Notes: generated by a model not told the origin, from the sequence alone. 64,000 nucleotides of DNA from Methanococcoides methylutens MM1 (GCF_000970325.1 NZ_CP009518.1:744001-808000); one strand, 5' to 3'. Positions 47,261-56,701 are shown, numbered from the stretch's first letter. Numbers and translations are program-made.

Positions 47261-47922
47261 GCACAGATAATGATTCCGGGAATGAGTCCCGGGACTCTTT
47301 TGAGACAAGGACATCCTGCCCTCTATGTCATGAGGAACTTGTCGTTAAATGGCAGGGTGATGAGATCCCCTATTTCGGGGAAGTAATGTATATTACCACT
47401 TCCTGTTCTAACTGTGGTTTCAGGTTCGCTGACACCATGATCATGACGCAAAAGGATCCGGTCCGTTTTGAACTGATGGTCGAGGGGCTGGAAGATCTTA
47501 ATGCAAGGGTAATCCGTTCCACATCGGGTACCATTCGCATACCTGATCTGGGCATTGACGTTGAACCGGGTTCTGTATCTGAGTCCTATATCACAAATAT
47601 CGAAGGCATCCTTGAAAGGGTGAGGTCCGTTGTTGTGACAGCTACTGAATGGGTAAAGGATGAGCCAGAAGCACACGAGCGCGGACTTGAGCTACAGGGA
47701 ATGCTTGAAAAAGCAATTCAGGGCGAACTCCCATTGAAAGTTATCATAGAGGATCCCCTGGGCAACAGTGCCATCATTTCTGAAAAAGTGATATCACGTA
47801 CTCTTTCCGCTGAAGAGGCAGCTAACCTGCATAGCGGTATGATAGTCTTTGATGTTGATTCTTCCGAGCTGGAAATGGATTCTTCCGAGAAGGTCCAGCC
47901 GATCGGAAATGACTATAAATGA
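47257..47922 (+). CDS. ZPR1 zinc-finger domain protein
   Basis: 221 residues from a TTG start overlapping the sepF stop. The N-terminal zinc finger has CPLC and, about 30 residues later, CSNCGFR, the ZPR1 C4 finger. The beta-sheet domain follows (KDPVRFELMVEGLEDLNARVIRSTSGTIRIPDLGIDVEPGS, in two contiguous parts). Eukaryotic ZPR1 is an eEF1A-folding factor; the archaeal role is inferred to be similar. Confidence 0.92.
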   Translation: MSTDNDSGNESRDSFETRTSCPLCHEELVVKWQGDEIPYFGEVMYITTSCSNCGFRFADTMIMTQKDPVRFELMVEGLEDLNARVIRSTSGTIRIPDLGIDVEPGSVSESYITNIEGILERVRSVVVTATEWVKDEPEAHERGLELQGMLEKAIQGELPLKVIIEDPLGNSAIISEKVISRTLSAEEAANLHSGMIVFDVDSSELEMDSSEKVQPIGNDYK

Positions 47923-47992
47923 TGCATGTATTTGCTGACACAATTCTAATTGAATATTCTAATTAAATCATTTTGATCTTATTGGTGACATT

Positions 47993-49429
47993 ATGGCCGA
48001 ACAAGAAAAAGAAGCAATGCTTCCTCCAAAAGAGAGCTTCAGCGAATGGTATAACGATCTGCTACAGGTAGCAGAGATCATGGATGTGCGCTATCCTGTG
48101 AAGGGATCCTATGTATGGTATCCTTTTGGTTTTTCCATTCGAAGGAACGTGTACGGAATCATCCGTGAACTCCTTGATAAGGACCATCAGGAAACAATGT
48201 TCCCTCTTTTGATACCTGAAAATGAGTTCATGAAAGAGGCCGAGCACATCAAAGGCTTTGAGGATGAGGTCTACTGGGTATTGAACGGAGGTACGACTCC
48301 TCTTGATGTAAAGCTTGCACTTCGTCCTACCAGCGAGACTGCTATCTATCCTATGTATCGCCTCTGGGTACGCTCACATGCGGACCTTCCATTGAAATTA
48401 TACCAGATAGTCAATACTTTCAGGTATGAAACAAAGCACACCCGTCCTCTGATACGCCTGCGTGAGATCACCTCTTTCAAAGAGGCTCATACGGTACATG
48501 CCACATGGGATGACGCTGCCGCACAGGTGGATGAGGCCATACGATTATATTCCGAGTTCTACAGGAGACTTGCAGTTCCTGTGCTTCCGTCAAAGAGGCC
48601 TAACTGGGACAAGTTCCCTGGAGCTGACTATACCATTGCTGTTGATGCACTGATGCCTGATGGAAAGACCCTTCAGGTCGGTACTGCCCATCATCTTGGC
48701 GACAATTTCGCAAAGACTTTCGATATCAAGTACGAGGATGCTGAAGGCGAACAGGTCTATGCCCACCAGACATGTTACGGTGTTTCTGAGCGCTCGATTG
48801 CAGCCCTGATCTCCATCCATGGTGATGATAAGGGCCTTATTATGCCACCTGAGGTCGCACCTGTCCAGGCAGTTATCATCCCGATCCTCTTCAAGAAGTC
48901 CGAAGCTGTCCTTGCTGCATGTAATGATGTAAAGGAAAAGCTTGAAGCTGCAGGTATCCGTGTAACTATCGATGATAGTGACAAACGTCCTGGTTCCAAG
49001 TACTACAAATGGGAAATGAAAGGTGTTCCTCTGAGGATCGAGATCGGTCCAAGGGATCTTGAGAAGGAAGCTGCAATGCTTGCAAGGCGTGACACCGGTG
49101 AGAAGGAACAGGTGCCTCTTGCATCTATTGTTAATGAGGTAATTGAAAGGTTTGCTGTTATTCAGTTCTCTCTTCTGGAAAAGGCAAAAGAGGAGCTTGG
49201 TGCACGTATCTTCGAATGTGAAACACTGGATGACGTACGTGAGAATGTTGCAAAAGGCATTGCACATGTTCCATGGTGTGGTGAAGAGAAATGCGGGCTC
49301 GAGATGGATGAGCAGGTCGGTGCGGGAATTCTTGGAATTCCGACCGATCAGGACGAGACTGGAACTTACAAGTGCCCTGTGTGTGGAAAGGATACCAGCA
49401 TAAGGGTTTACGTGGCAAGGACATATTGA
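47993..49429 (+). CDS. proS: Prolyl-tRNA synthetase (archaeal type)
   Basis: 478 residues, class II. Motif 1-2 region: [16 protein letters not shown] and [25 protein letters not shown]. Motif 3-like [11 protein letters not shown]. The C-terminal zinc-binding domain has CGEEKCG and CPVCGK, then ends VARTY as typical ProS3-type enzymes do. No editing insertion. ATG preceded by GGTGAC. Confidence 0.97.
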   Translation: MAEQEKEAMLPPKESFSEWYNDLLQVAEIMDVRYPVKGSYVWYPFGFSIRRNVYGIIRELLDKDHQETMFPLLIPENEFMKEAEHIKGFEDEVYWVLNGGTTPLDVKLALRPTSETAIYPMYRLWVRSHADLPLKLYQIVNTFRYETKHTRPLIRLREITSFKEAHTVHATWDDAAAQVDEAIRLYSEFYRRLAVPVLPSKRPNWDKFPGADYTIAVDALMPDGKTLQVGTAHHLGDNFAKTFDIKYEDAEGEQVYAHQTCYGVSERSIAALISIHGDDKGLIMPPEVAPVQAVIIPILFKKSEAVLAACNDVKEKLEAAGIRVTIDDSDKRPGSKYYKWEMKGVPLRIEIGPRDLEKEAAMLARRDTGEKEQVPLASIVNEVIERFAVIQFSLLEKAKEELGARIFECETLDDVRENVAKGIAHVPWCGEEKCGLEMDEQVGAGILGIPTDQDETGTYKCPVCGKDTSIRVYVARTY

Positions 49430-49457
49430 TATATGGGTAATAGATGGGTGATTGATA

Positions 49458-50504
49458 ATGGGATCTCAGATAGCTAATGATAAGAAACCTGAAAAGCCAC
49501 TTTTCATTTGTGTGCTGGCAAATACGGAGACTGCTTATATTGATAAGATATCTGCAGCAGGGAAGACTGCCAAACTGACGGACTATACGCCCACAGGCGA
49601 TGCAGAACTTGTTGAGACCGGTGGCATAATCAGCACTCCGGTCCTTCCGATGACCCCTCCGTACAACACCCCTACTCCCGGCCTTATCACCCGTGCATCC
49701 CTGCAGTTGTCAAAAGTGCCTCATCTTTTCGTGAACTCAGGTCTGAAGATCGCTCCTAAGGTCTCATTTGAAGACCTTGGGGCAAAGCCTGGTGAGGATA
49801 TTCGCCAGGAGATCGCAGTCCATGATGTTGAAGGGATCATTGAACGTGCACGTCAGGTGGGCGAGAAGGTGCGTGATGAGCATGATATGTTCGTGATCGG
49901 GGAAAGCACTCCTGCCGGAACCACCACTGCAATGGGTGTGCTCAATGCGCTTGGGTATGACGGTCACGTTAGCAGCAGTTCTTGTGAGAATCCTGTTGAC
50001 CTGAAGCAGAAAGTTGTCTGTGAGGCAATGGCTGTATCAGGTATTACAAAAGGGAGCATGGAGTCTGATCCTGTTCGGGCGGTTTCCTGCCTTGGCGATC
50101 CTATGATGCCTGCAACTGCAGGTCTTGTGGAGGGTCTTAAGGGCAAGCGTGTGATCCTTGCAGGTGGAACTCAGATGGCAGCTGTCTATGCTTTCATGAA
50201 GCACATGGGTACTGACCTCAGCAATGTTTCCATTGTGACCACCAGTTATGTTGCAGAAGATGAAAGTGCTAATTTCAATGAGATCATTGAAGCACTTGGT
50301 GCAGACATGCATGCTGTTGATCCTGGATTCGGACGCTCTTCACACAAAGGCCTGAGGCAGTATGAGCTTGGATATGTCAAGGAAGGTGTTGGTGCAGGCG
50401 GTGCACTTTATCTCGCAGGTCTTCTGGGAGTTTCCGTGGACAGCATCCGTGAAGAGATCGAGAACATCTGTGTCGAGCTTGCTGACCTTATTGACGAGGA
50501 ATAA
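49458..50504 (+). CDS. CobT-like nicotinate-nucleotide phosphoribosyltransferase family (TIGR00303)
   Basis: 348 residues from ATG 49458 (GGGTGAT five bases upstream; an in-frame TTG lies at 49452). Archaeal relatives of CobT, thought to activate the lower ligand base for corrinoid synthesis, which methylotrophic methanogens need for methyltransferases. Family blocks: TPPYNTPTPGLITRAS, VIGESTPAGTTTAMGVLNALGY, GDPMMPATAGLVEGLKGKRVILAGGTQM and a C-terminal GAGGALYLAGL. Confidence 0.88.
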   Translation: MGSQIANDKKPEKPLFICVLANTETAYIDKISAAGKTAKLTDYTPTGDAELVETGGIISTPVLPMTPPYNTPTPGLITRASLQLSKVPHLFVNSGLKIAPKVSFEDLGAKPGEDIRQEIAVHDVEGIIERARQVGEKVRDEHDMFVIGESTPAGTTTAMGVLNALGYDGHVSSSSCENPVDLKQKVVCEAMAVSGITKGSMESDPVRAVSCLGDPMMPATAGLVEGLKGKRVILAGGTQMAAVYAFMKHMGTDLSNVSIVTTSYVAEDESANFNEIIEALGADMHAVDPGFGRSSHKGLRQYELGYVKEGVGAGGALYLAGLLGVSVDSIREEIENICVELADLIDEE

Positions 50505-50521
50505 CTGAATTGCTTTGTTGC

Positions 50522-50563
<42 letters not shown>

Positions 50564-50683
50564 GTCCGACATTATTGTATTTCCGGGTGTGCTCTGGCAC
50601 ATCCTGGTACATGATTTTAGCCCTTCATACCGATACCTATATTATTGATGAGATGTATTTGAGGGGTGCAATCGCAAGGTTGC

Positions 50684-50882
50684 GGGGTTGTGGCCTAGCC
50701 AGGAATGGCGACGGGCTCCAGCGGATAAATGATGAACAACGGGTCTGCTGAGATCTACCCGACGGGGTAGGTCGGTGAGGAACCGTTGGAGCACTGATGT
50801 GTGTTCTTTAAGAACATTTACTGTCATTATGGCAGTGTTCGGAGAGACCCGTCGATCGTGAGTTCGAATCTCACCAACCCCA
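50684..50882 (+). tRNA. tRNA-Trp (anticodon CCA) with 125-nt intron
   Basis: The acceptor GGGGTTG (50684-50690) pairs with CAACCCC (50875-50881); the discriminator is A and no CCA is encoded. Anticodon CCA is at 50718-50720, and T-arm GTGAG/CTCAC surrounds TTCGAAT. Anticodon stem ACGGG/CCCGT is split by an intron after position 37. A bulge-helix-bulge forms at the junctions: helix CTCC (50716-50719) with GGAG (50841-50844), 5' bulge AGC, 3' bulge AGA, cuts after 50721 and 50846. A TATA-like cctatatta lies about 50 bases upstream. Confidence 0.95.
50722..50846 (+). ncRNA. tRNA-Trp intron encoding a dual-guide box C/D RNA
   Basis: Box C ATGATGA (50729-50735), box D' CTGA (50748-50751), box C' GTGAGGA (50775-50781, one mismatch), box D CTGA (50794-50797), with a hairpin between D' and C'. 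The D' guide ACGGGTCT pairs with the 3' exon so that the fifth base upstream of D' (50743) faces position 39. The D guide TGGAGC pairs with the anticodon region so that the fifth base (50789) faces C34. This is the arrangement known for euryarchaeal tRNA-Trp introns (for example Haloferax), directing 2'-O-methylation at 34 and 39. Confidence 0.93.
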
Positions 50883-50949
50883 CATTCTTTCTTTTTGTTT
50901 TCTTTAATTTTCATATCAGGTAGCTCTGCCTAATTTGTATTTCTTCTCA

Positions 50950-51078
50950 TACAAAGCTTTAAATGGTATGTTGTATGTACTAACCGATGTTTCATTGTCG
51001 GGATGAGAGTCCCGTAGGAGTGTGGCCGAAGTAACTTTGGCTGAACCGTGAAACTAACATGAAACTAAGGTGAAAAAT
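50950..51078 (+). promoter_or_regulatory. Promoter and structured leader of rpl15e
   Basis: A TATA-like ctttaaatgg (50957-50966) is followed by a leader of about 85 bases. It has two hairpins: CGGGA/TCCCG (50999-51014) and GCCGAAG/CTTTGGC with a TAA loop (51025-51041). Two direct copies of TGAAACTAA (51049-51057, 51060-51068) and the AAGGTGA ribosome site (51067-51073) follow. The leader could be a site for ribosomal-protein feedback, by analogy. Confidence 0.45.
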
Positions 51079-51672
51079 TTGTCAAAATCATTTTACAGCT
51101 ATGTAAGAGATGCATGGAAGAACCCAAAGGACTCATATGTTCGTGAGCTCAGGTGGGAAAGACTTCAGGACTGGAGGAAGGAAGGCTCCGTTACAAGGGT
51201 AGAGCGCCCAACCCGTATCGACCGTGCACGAGCACTTGGATACAAGGCAAAGCAGGGTATCGTCGTTGCACGTGTAAAGGTACGAAGGGGTAGCATGAGA
51301 AAGTCACGTTACATCCGTGGAAGGCGTACCCAGCACATGGGTAAGAACAAGATCACTGTTGCAAAGAGCATCCAGAGGATCTCTGAAGAGCGTGCTAGCA
51401 GGAAATACCCTAACATGGAAGTCCTCAACTCTTACTGGGTCGGTGAAGACGGTAAGCAGAAATGGTATGAAGTCATCCTTGTTGACCCAAGCCACCCTGT
51501 TATCAAGAGCGACAAGAACCTCAACTGGATCTGTGACAAGGCTCACTCCGGAAGGACATTCCGTGGTAAGACCAGCGCAGGCCGTAAGGGCAGAGGCATG
51601 AAGAAGCGCGGCAAGGGTACTGAGAAGACCAGGCCAAGCGTCAGATCAAACATTAACAGCAGCAGAAAGTGA
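51079..51672 (+). CDS. rpl15e: Ribosomal protein L15e
   Basis: 197 residues of the archaeal/eukaryotic large-subunit protein L15e. The start is TTG 51079 rather than GTG 51070: the GTG is inside the AAGGTGA ribosome site and L15e proteins begin with a short M(A/S)KS(F/M)Y sequence, as found here. Typical blocks [36 protein letters not shown] and the basic tail [16 protein letters not shown] are seen. First gene of the RNA-processing run; the stop overlaps the next GTG. Confidence 0.97.
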   Translation: MSKSFYSYVRDAWKNPKDSYVRELRWERLQDWRKEGSVTRVERPTRIDRARALGYKAKQGIVVARVKVRRGSMRKSRYIRGRRTQHMGKNKITVAKSIQRISEERASRKYPNMEVLNSYWVGEDGKQKWYEVILVDPSHPVIKSDKNLNWICDKAHSGRTFRGKTSAGRKGRGMKKRGKGTEKTRPSVRSNINSSRK

Positions 51673-52124
51673 TTCATTATATCTCTGTGCGTGTAAGCGC
51701 ACATGCTACTGAGGACGTGTCCAGAGTACGAGATGCTCTGGACCTCTTTTTATTGAATTCATTTGATAAGGGCAAGTGCACAGATACTGGTAAGTATGTT
51801 GAAGCACTTGAGATCGAAGGCCATTACGGCAATCCGATAACCCTTTTCAGTTCTACTATCAAACGAAAGCCTGATATGAAGGCCTTTGCGACCTTTGTAC
51901 GCGGGAACATGACCGATGGGGATGTTGAACTGCTCAGGAGTGAGATGCCTGACAGGCTGGATGATGACCAGATGTTCCACTTAAGGTTCGATAAACAGGC
52001 AGCATATGAAGGTAAGGTCAGGCTGTCCTCTTCTTCAGATGCAATTATTGTAAAAATGAAGATCGAGACCTATCCGAAGGACCGCCAGCAAGCCGGGCTA
52101 ATTGTGGAGGAATTATTTGGCTGA
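51669..52124 (+). CDS. COG1325-type RNA-binding protein
   Basis: 151 residues from a GTG overlapping the rpl15e TGA. Archaeal PF01877/COG1325 proteins, described as exosome-associated or RNA-binding; start block [20 protein letters not shown] and later [22 protein letters not shown] are characteristic. The gene order with RNase P and exosome subunits supports an RNA-processing role. It overlaps the start of the Rpp30 gene by eight bases. Confidence 0.9.
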   Translation: MIHYISVRVSAHATEDVSRVRDALDLFLLNSFDKGKCTDTGKYVEALEIEGHYGNPITLFSSTIKRKPDMKAFATFVRGNMTDGDVELLRSEMPDRLDDDQMFHLRFDKQAAYEGKVRLSSSSDAIIVKMKIETYPKDRQQAGLIVEELFG

Positions 52125-52848
52125 TCCTGTGTTCTATGATCTTTGTATGCACTGTGCACCTGATGGCAAAAGCACACAGGAGGAAATGGCTGGAATGGCA
52201 AAACATCTTGGTTTTGCCGGGATTGGCATGACCAATCATTCTAACTCAGACCCTGTTGCTAAAGTTGGTTCTGAAGCAGGCATTGAGATCTTTCGCGGGG
52301 TCGAGCTGGTGGCTAGCAATCCTTCAAAGCTCCACGGACTCGTCGGCAAGTTCCGCCACAAAGTGGATGTCCTTGCAGTACATGGCGGCGATGAGGGTAT
52401 AAACAGGGCAGCTGTGGAAAATCCTAACGTTGATGTACTACTGCATCCTGGCACTCCAAAGAACAGTGGCCTGAACCATGTGCTTGCGAAATCTGCAAGT
52501 GATAACAATGTTGCCATCGCATTTGATATGGCTTCACTGATCACATTACGTGGTGGACGGCGTGTGCATGCTCTTTCCCATTTCAGGGAGAACCTGATGC
52601 TTGCAAGGAAATATGATGTTCCTTTCCTGCTTACTAATAATGCATCATTTTGCTATGAGCTGCGTGCTCCTCGTGAAATGATGGCCCTTGCAACACTTTT
52701 TGGCATGGAGCGCGATGAGGCGAAAAGTGCATTGAGCGAAACTCCTGCGGAGATCATCAGCAGAAGTCGTCGTGGACGTAATTTCATCTGTGAAGGCGTG
52801 GAGATCGTTGAAGGTGTAGAATCAGAAAATGAAGGTGGTCTCGAATGA
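52117..52848 (+). CDS. rnp3: RNase P protein component 3 (Rpp30)
   Basis: 243 residues from TTG 52117, which has GGAGG (52106-52110) six bases upstream; the longer frame from 52102 contains that ribosome site. PHP-like TIM-barrel subunit of archaeal RNase P. Blocks: FYDLCMHCAPDGKST, IEIFRGVELVASNPSKL, VDVLAVHGGDE, VDVLLHPGTPKNSGLNHVLAK. Binds RNase P RNA with the partner Pop5 encoded next, overlapping by ATGA. Confidence 0.95.
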   Translation: MADPVFYDLCMHCAPDGKSTQEEMAGMAKHLGFAGIGMTNHSNSDPVAKVGSEAGIEIFRGVELVASNPSKLHGLVGKFRHKVDVLAVHGGDEGINRAAVENPNVDVLLHPGTPKNSGLNHVLAKSASDNNVAIAFDMASLITLRGGRRVHALSHFRENLMLARKYDVPFLLTNNASFCYELRAPREMMALATLFGMERDEAKSALSETPAEIISRSRRGRNFICEGVEIVEGVESENEGGLE

Positions 52849-53207
52849 AGATACTGCCTCCCACACAGCGTACCAGCAAAAGGTACTTTGCCTTTGAACT
52901 GATAGGCGGTGAAGGTGTGGAGAGAAGTGACCTTCTGCGAGAGATATTTTCATGCGCAGGAGCTCTTATTGGCGATAAAGGTTCCAGTGAATGTGATATA
53001 AGACTGCTTGATTTTGAGGATTCCAAAGGTGTTGTGCGCTGTATAAGGGAAAGAGTTGATATGACACGTGCAGTGCTTGCCTCGGTTACCTCAATAAATG
53101 GTAAACCTGTTATGGTCCATGTTCTGGGCATATCAGGAACTGTTCATGGAGCAACAAATAAGTATTTAGAAGGGTGTATGGTATATAATCCTGAACAAGA
53201 ACCATGA
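52845..53207 (+). CDS. rnp2: RNase P protein component 2 (Pop5/Rpp14)
   Basis: 120 residues. Partner of Rpp30 in the catalytic half of RNase P. Starts MKILPPTQRTSKRYFAFEL, as Pop5 proteins do, with the RNA-binding RRM-like fold (IRLLDFEDSKGVVRCIRERVD) and the ending VLGISGTVHGATNKYL. The ATG overlaps the rnp3 stop, matching equimolar production of the two subunits. Confidence 0.94.
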   Translation: MKILPPTQRTSKRYFAFELIGGEGVERSDLLREIFSCAGALIGDKGSSECDIRLLDFEDSKGVVRCIRERVDMTRAVLASVTSINGKPVMVHVLGISGTVHGATNKYLEGCMVYNPEQEP

Positions 53208-53211
53208 ACAG

Positions 53212-53321
53212 TCATATATATAATAATTTAATTAAGTTATAATTGAACAAGGTGAATGTACAGAAACTCTATTCATACGTTTTTTAGCATCACGAAAGTA
53301 AATAGTAGGAGATAAAAGATC
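53212..53321 (+). promoter_or_regulatory. psmA promoter region
   Basis: TATA-like catatatataataattt (about 53213-53229) in the gap between rnp2 and psmA, with tagGAGat about 10 bases before the psmA ATG. This suggests the proteasome gene is at least partly transcribed separately. Confidence 0.45.
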
Positions 53322-54095
53322 ATGCAAATGGCACCACAAATGGGTTATGATAGAGCAATTACTGTTTTTAGTCCTGATGGAAGGCTCTTCCAGGTAGAAT
53401 ATGCAAGGGAGGCTGTCAAGAGAGGAACTACGGCAGCCGGCATAAAAGCAAAAGATGGTGTGGTCCTGCTGGTGGATAAAAGGATCACAAGCAGGTTAAT
53501 TGAGGCAGAGTCTATTGAAAAGATCTTCCAGATAGATGAGCACATTGGTGTTGCAACATCAGGTCTTGTTGCAGATGCACGTGCACTTGTGGACCGTGCA
53601 AGGGTCGAAGCCCAGGTAAATATGGTCACATACGACGAACCGATAGGTGTAGAGGTACTTTCCAAGAAGATCTGCGACCACAAGCAGACATACACCCAGT
53701 ATGGAGGAGTTCGTCCTTACGGTACTGCCCTTTTGATAGCAGGCGTTGATGACAACAGGCCAAGGTTATTCGAAAGTGATCCTAGCGGTGCACTTCTTGA
53801 ATACAAGGCAACTGCTATTGGTGCAGGACGCAACACATTCATGGAGACCTTTGAGGAGAAATATGCAGAGGACATGTCCATGGACGAAGCAGTTATGCTT
53901 GGAATGGAAGCTCTCTACAGGGCAACGGATGTGAAAATTGATGCATCCACACTTGAGGTTGGAATGGTCAGCCTTGAAGATCGCAAGTTCAGGAAATGCC
54001 CTGAAGATGAGGTCGCATCCTTTGTGGAACGTATTCTTGAAGAACACAGGGAAGACGACGAAGAGGAAGTAACAGAGGAACAGCCGGAAGAGTGA
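53322..54095 (+). CDS. psmA: Proteasome alpha subunit
   Basis: 257 residues. Outer ring subunit of the 20S proteasome that gates substrate entry. The N-terminal gate and [24 protein letters not shown] signature are exact family features. No catalytic N-terminal Thr, as expected for alpha. The acidic C-terminus ([16 protein letters not shown]) is not an HbYX-receiving feature but common in this lineage. Likely works with the CDC48/VAT unfoldase encoded at 26697-28994. Confidence 0.97.
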   Translation: MQMAPQMGYDRAITVFSPDGRLFQVEYAREAVKRGTTAAGIKAKDGVVLLVDKRITSRLIEAESIEKIFQIDEHIGVATSGLVADARALVDRARVEAQVNMVTYDEPIGVEVLSKKICDHKQTYTQYGGVRPYGTALLIAGVDDNRPRLFESDPSGALLEYKATAIGAGRNTFMETFEEKYAEDMSMDEAVMLGMEALYRATDVKIDASTLEVGMVSLEDRKFRKCPEDEVASFVERILEEHREDDEEEVTEEQPEE

Positions 54096-54132
54096 TTTTT
54101 ACATTGCTTAGTAAACTAGGAGGGAGTAGAGT

Positions 54133-54825
54133 ATGGTATCACTTGATGAATCATTGGTTGCAAGGTTGAAGAAAGGCAGCAAACATTACGAAGTGCTTGT
54201 AGATCCTGACGGGGCACTGGAGTTCAAAAAGGGCGGCGATGTAAAGATAGAGGACATTCTTGCAGTAGAGTCCGTCTTCGAAGACGCCAGTACCGGGGAC
54301 CATATTGCAGAGTCCGATCTTGCCAGTGCATTCGACACCACTGACGTGTTCGAGATCGCAGCACACATTATCAAGCACGGTGAACTTCAGCTTACTAAAG
54401 AGCAGAGGAAACACATTCTTGAGGAGAAGACCAGACAGGTCATTTCCATTATTGCACAGAACGCTATCAACCCACAGACAAGGACACCTCATCCACCTGC
54501 ACGTATCGAGAAGGCAATGGAAGAGGCAAAAGTTCACATCGATCCGCTCAAGAGCGTTGATGAGCAGGTGAACATTGTGATGAAGGCTATCAGGCCTATC
54601 ATACCTATCCGCTTCGAGGAAGTAGAAGTAGAGGTCAGGATCCCTTCATTGTATGCCGGAAAATCATATGGCGATATTGCAAAGTTCGGCACTATGCTCA
54701 AAGACAGGTGGGAGAATGACGGTTCATGGGTTGCTGTTGTAAAGATGCCTGCAGGATTGCAGAATGATTTTTACGGTCTTGTTAACCATCTGACAAAAGG
54801 GGATGCTGAAACCAAACTTTTGTAA
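54133..54825 (+). CDS. SBDS-type ribosome maturation factor
   Basis: 230 residues, archaeal homologue of SBDS/Sdo1, which helps release aIF6 from the large subunit. Three-domain layout: N-terminal FYSH domain (KGSKHYEVLVDPDGALEFKKG), middle helical domain (LTKEQRKHILEEKTRQVISIIAQNAINP) and C-terminal ferredoxin-like domain (IRFEEVEVEVRIPSLYAGKSY). A GGAGGGAG ribosome site precedes the ATG. It sits upstream of the exosome genes as in most euryarchaea. Confidence 0.96.
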   Translation: MVSLDESLVARLKKGSKHYEVLVDPDGALEFKKGGDVKIEDILAVESVFEDASTGDHIAESDLASAFDTTDVFEIAAHIIKHGELQLTKEQRKHILEEKTRQVISIIAQNAINPQTRTPHPPARIEKAMEEAKVHIDPLKSVDEQVNIVMKAIRPIIPIRFEEVEVEVRIPSLYAGKSYGDIAKFGTMLKDRWENDGSWVAVVKMPAGLQNDFYGLVNHLTKGDAETKLL

Positions 54826-54836
54826 GAGGTTAGTTC

Positions 54837-55625
54837 ATGGATCGGAAAATCGTAATTCCCGGCCAGCTCCTTTCTGATAAAGAGGGCATGTCCGGAGCGG
54901 GAACATATGTAAAGGACGGCAAGGTCTATTCCTTGCTGTACGGAATTGCAAACGTCAAGAACAAAGTTTCAGTTGTACCTTTTTCAGGAAAGTATCTTCC
55001 TTCGCGCAAGGATTTCATAATTGGTACTGTAATTGATGTGACACCTTCGAACTGGATCCTGGAAACCGGTTCTCCTTATGACGGCTTGCTTCATGTTTCC
55101 GAATACCCGAAACGTGTCGATTCCTCGGAAATGAGGAAATATGTGGATGTCGGGGATTGCGTGATCGTTCGTGTAAAAGATGTCAGCAAGTCCATGAAGG
55201 TGGAGCTTACCATGCGTGAGCCCGGTACAAGGGTGCTGACAAAAGGCCGTATCATCGATATCATGCCTGCAAAGGTGCCTCGTGTGATCGGCCACAGTGG
55301 TTCCATGGTCTCGATCCTTAAGAAAGAATCAGGCTGTGATGTGTTCGTAGGAAAGAACGGCCGTATCTGGATCAATGGAAAAACAGGTGATATGAATCAC
55401 CTGGCAGATGCGATCGAAATGATCGAACGTGAATCTCATATATCCGGTTTAACGGATAAAGTGAGCAGGTTCCTTAAAAATGAGCCCGAAGAGGTTTCAG
55501 TGTCTGATGCGGATGAGCTGATAGAGGAAGAAAGGTCATCTCTGCCCGCAAAAGAGGACAACGTTTCAGAAGAAACCTATCGTAAGGTCGATGCCCTGTT
55601 AGATGAAGATGTAGATGAGGCATGA
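54837..55625 (+). CDS. rrp4: Exosome subunit Rrp4
   Basis: 262 residues. RNA-binding cap protein of the archaeal exosome. N-terminal domain (IVIPGQLLSDKEG), S1 domain (about 65-135: KDFIIGTVIDVTPSNWILETGSPYDGLLHVSEY) and KH domain (about 145-205: PRVIGHSGSMVSILKKESGCDVFVGKNGRIWING). The C-terminal 50 residues are an acidic extension. Followed by rrp41 and rrp42 in the same direction. Confidence 0.96.
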   Translation: MDRKIVIPGQLLSDKEGMSGAGTYVKDGKVYSLLYGIANVKNKVSVVPFSGKYLPSRKDFIIGTVIDVTPSNWILETGSPYDGLLHVSEYPKRVDSSEMRKYVDVGDCVIVRVKDVSKSMKVELTMREPGTRVLTKGRIIDIMPAKVPRVIGHSGSMVSILKKESGCDVFVGKNGRIWINGKTGDMNHLADAIEMIERESHISGLTDKVSRFLKNEPEEVSVSDADELIEEERSSLPAKEDNVSEETYRKVDALLDEDVDEA

Positions 55626-55675
55626 GAAGGCCCTGCTGAATTATGGGAGTAAAGAGATGAAATTGGAGATTGAAT

Positions 55676-56701
55676 ATGAGTGATAAACCGGAAAAATTTA
55701 TTGATGAGAACGGGATCCGCCTTGACGGCAGGCGTGCTGATGAGATCCGCCCTATGACCGTTGAGATGGGCGTGCTCTCAAGGGCTGATGGTTCCTGTTA
55801 TCTCGAATGGGGTAACAACAAGGTCCTTGCTGCTGTCTATGGTCCAAGGGAACTCCATCCACGCAGGCTTCAGCGCCCTGGTGAGGCTCTGGTGAGGTAC
55901 AGGTACAACATGGCAGCTTTCTCTGTAGAGGACCGCATAAGGCCTGGTCCAAGCAGGAGAAGTACTGAGATATCAAAGGTAAGCGGAGAAGCATTCGAAC
56001 CTGTTGTCATGACGCAGTATTACCCATCTGCTGTTATTGATGTGTTTGCAGAGGTCCTTCAGGCTGATGCCGGAACAAGGACAGCTGCTATCAATGCTGC
56101 AACACTTGCATTGGTTGATGCCGGTATTCCTATGAAGGGACTGGTAGCTGCCTGTGCTGTCGGTAAGGTGGACGGTCAGCTTGTTCTTGACCTTAACAAA
56201 CCTGAGGACAACTATGGTGATGCTGATCTTCCTATTGCAATGACCGAGGATGGCGACATTACTCTGTTGCAGATGGATGGTAACCTTACTGTTGATGAGA
56301 TCAACAGGGGTATCGAGATGGTAAAGAAAGGCTGTGAGCAGATATTTGAGATACAGAAAGCTGCTCTTATGTCAAAGTTCGGTACCATTGAAGAGGAAGA
56401 GGTCCTGGAAGACGCTGAACTTCAGGCTGAGCTTGAGTCCGAGGAAGAAGAGGTTTCCGAAGCAGTTGAGGAAGAGGAAGCTGTTGAAGAAAACGAAGAC
56501 CTTGAAGATGAAGAAGACGAAGAGGTCGAGGCTGCTGAAGAGGCTGAAGCTATGTTCGAAGAAGACGTCACTGAATTTGAAGTGACCGAGGCTGAGGATG
56601 AAGAAGAGGCAGAGGCAGTCGAGGAAGAACTCTCTGAGGAAGCAGAATTAGATGAAAGTGCTTCAGTGCCTGAGGAAGAAGGTGAGAAATATGAGCAATG
56701 A
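55676..56701 (+). CDS. rrp41: Exosome subunit Rrp41 with long acidic tail
   Basis: 341 residues from ATG 55676 (GGAG seven bases upstream). Catalytic RNase PH-type 3'-5' exonuclease subunit. Core (1-245) has GIRLDGRRADEIRPM, YNMAAFSVEDRIRPGPSRRS and LQADAGTRTAAINAATLAL with the phosphate/RNA-binding arginines, and the catalytic aspartates in YGDADLPIAM. The remaining 95 or so residues are almost wholly Glu/Asp/Ala/Val, far beyond the usual ~245-260 length. Its tail codons overlap the rrp42 start. Confidence 0.95.
   Translation: MSDKPEKFIDENGIRLDGRRADEIRPMTVEMGVLSRADGSCYLEWGNNKVLAAVYGPRELHPRRLQRPGEALVRYRYNMAAFSVEDRIRPGPSRRSTEISKVSGEAFEPVVMTQYYPSAVIDVFAEVLQADAGTRTAAINAATLALVDAGIPMKGLVAACAVGKVDGQLVLDLNKPEDNYGDADLPIAMTEDGDITLLQMDGNLTVDEINRGIEMVKKGCEQIFEIQKAALMSKFGTIEEEEVLEDAELQAELESEEEEVSEAVEEEEAVEENEDLEDEEDEEVEAAEEAEAMFEEDVTEFEVTEAEDEEEAEAVEEELSEEAELDESASVPEEEGEKYEQ

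Noticed and set aside
50642-50914. Protein ORFs on both strands across the tRNA-Trp locus
   Set aside because: They run across a tRNA with a well-defined intron and guide RNA, so they are chance frames.
51001-51044. Stand-alone box C/D RNA in the L15e leader
   Set aside because: A GATGAGA-like and a CTGA element are present, but the C box is poor and no D'/C' pair or clear target was found.
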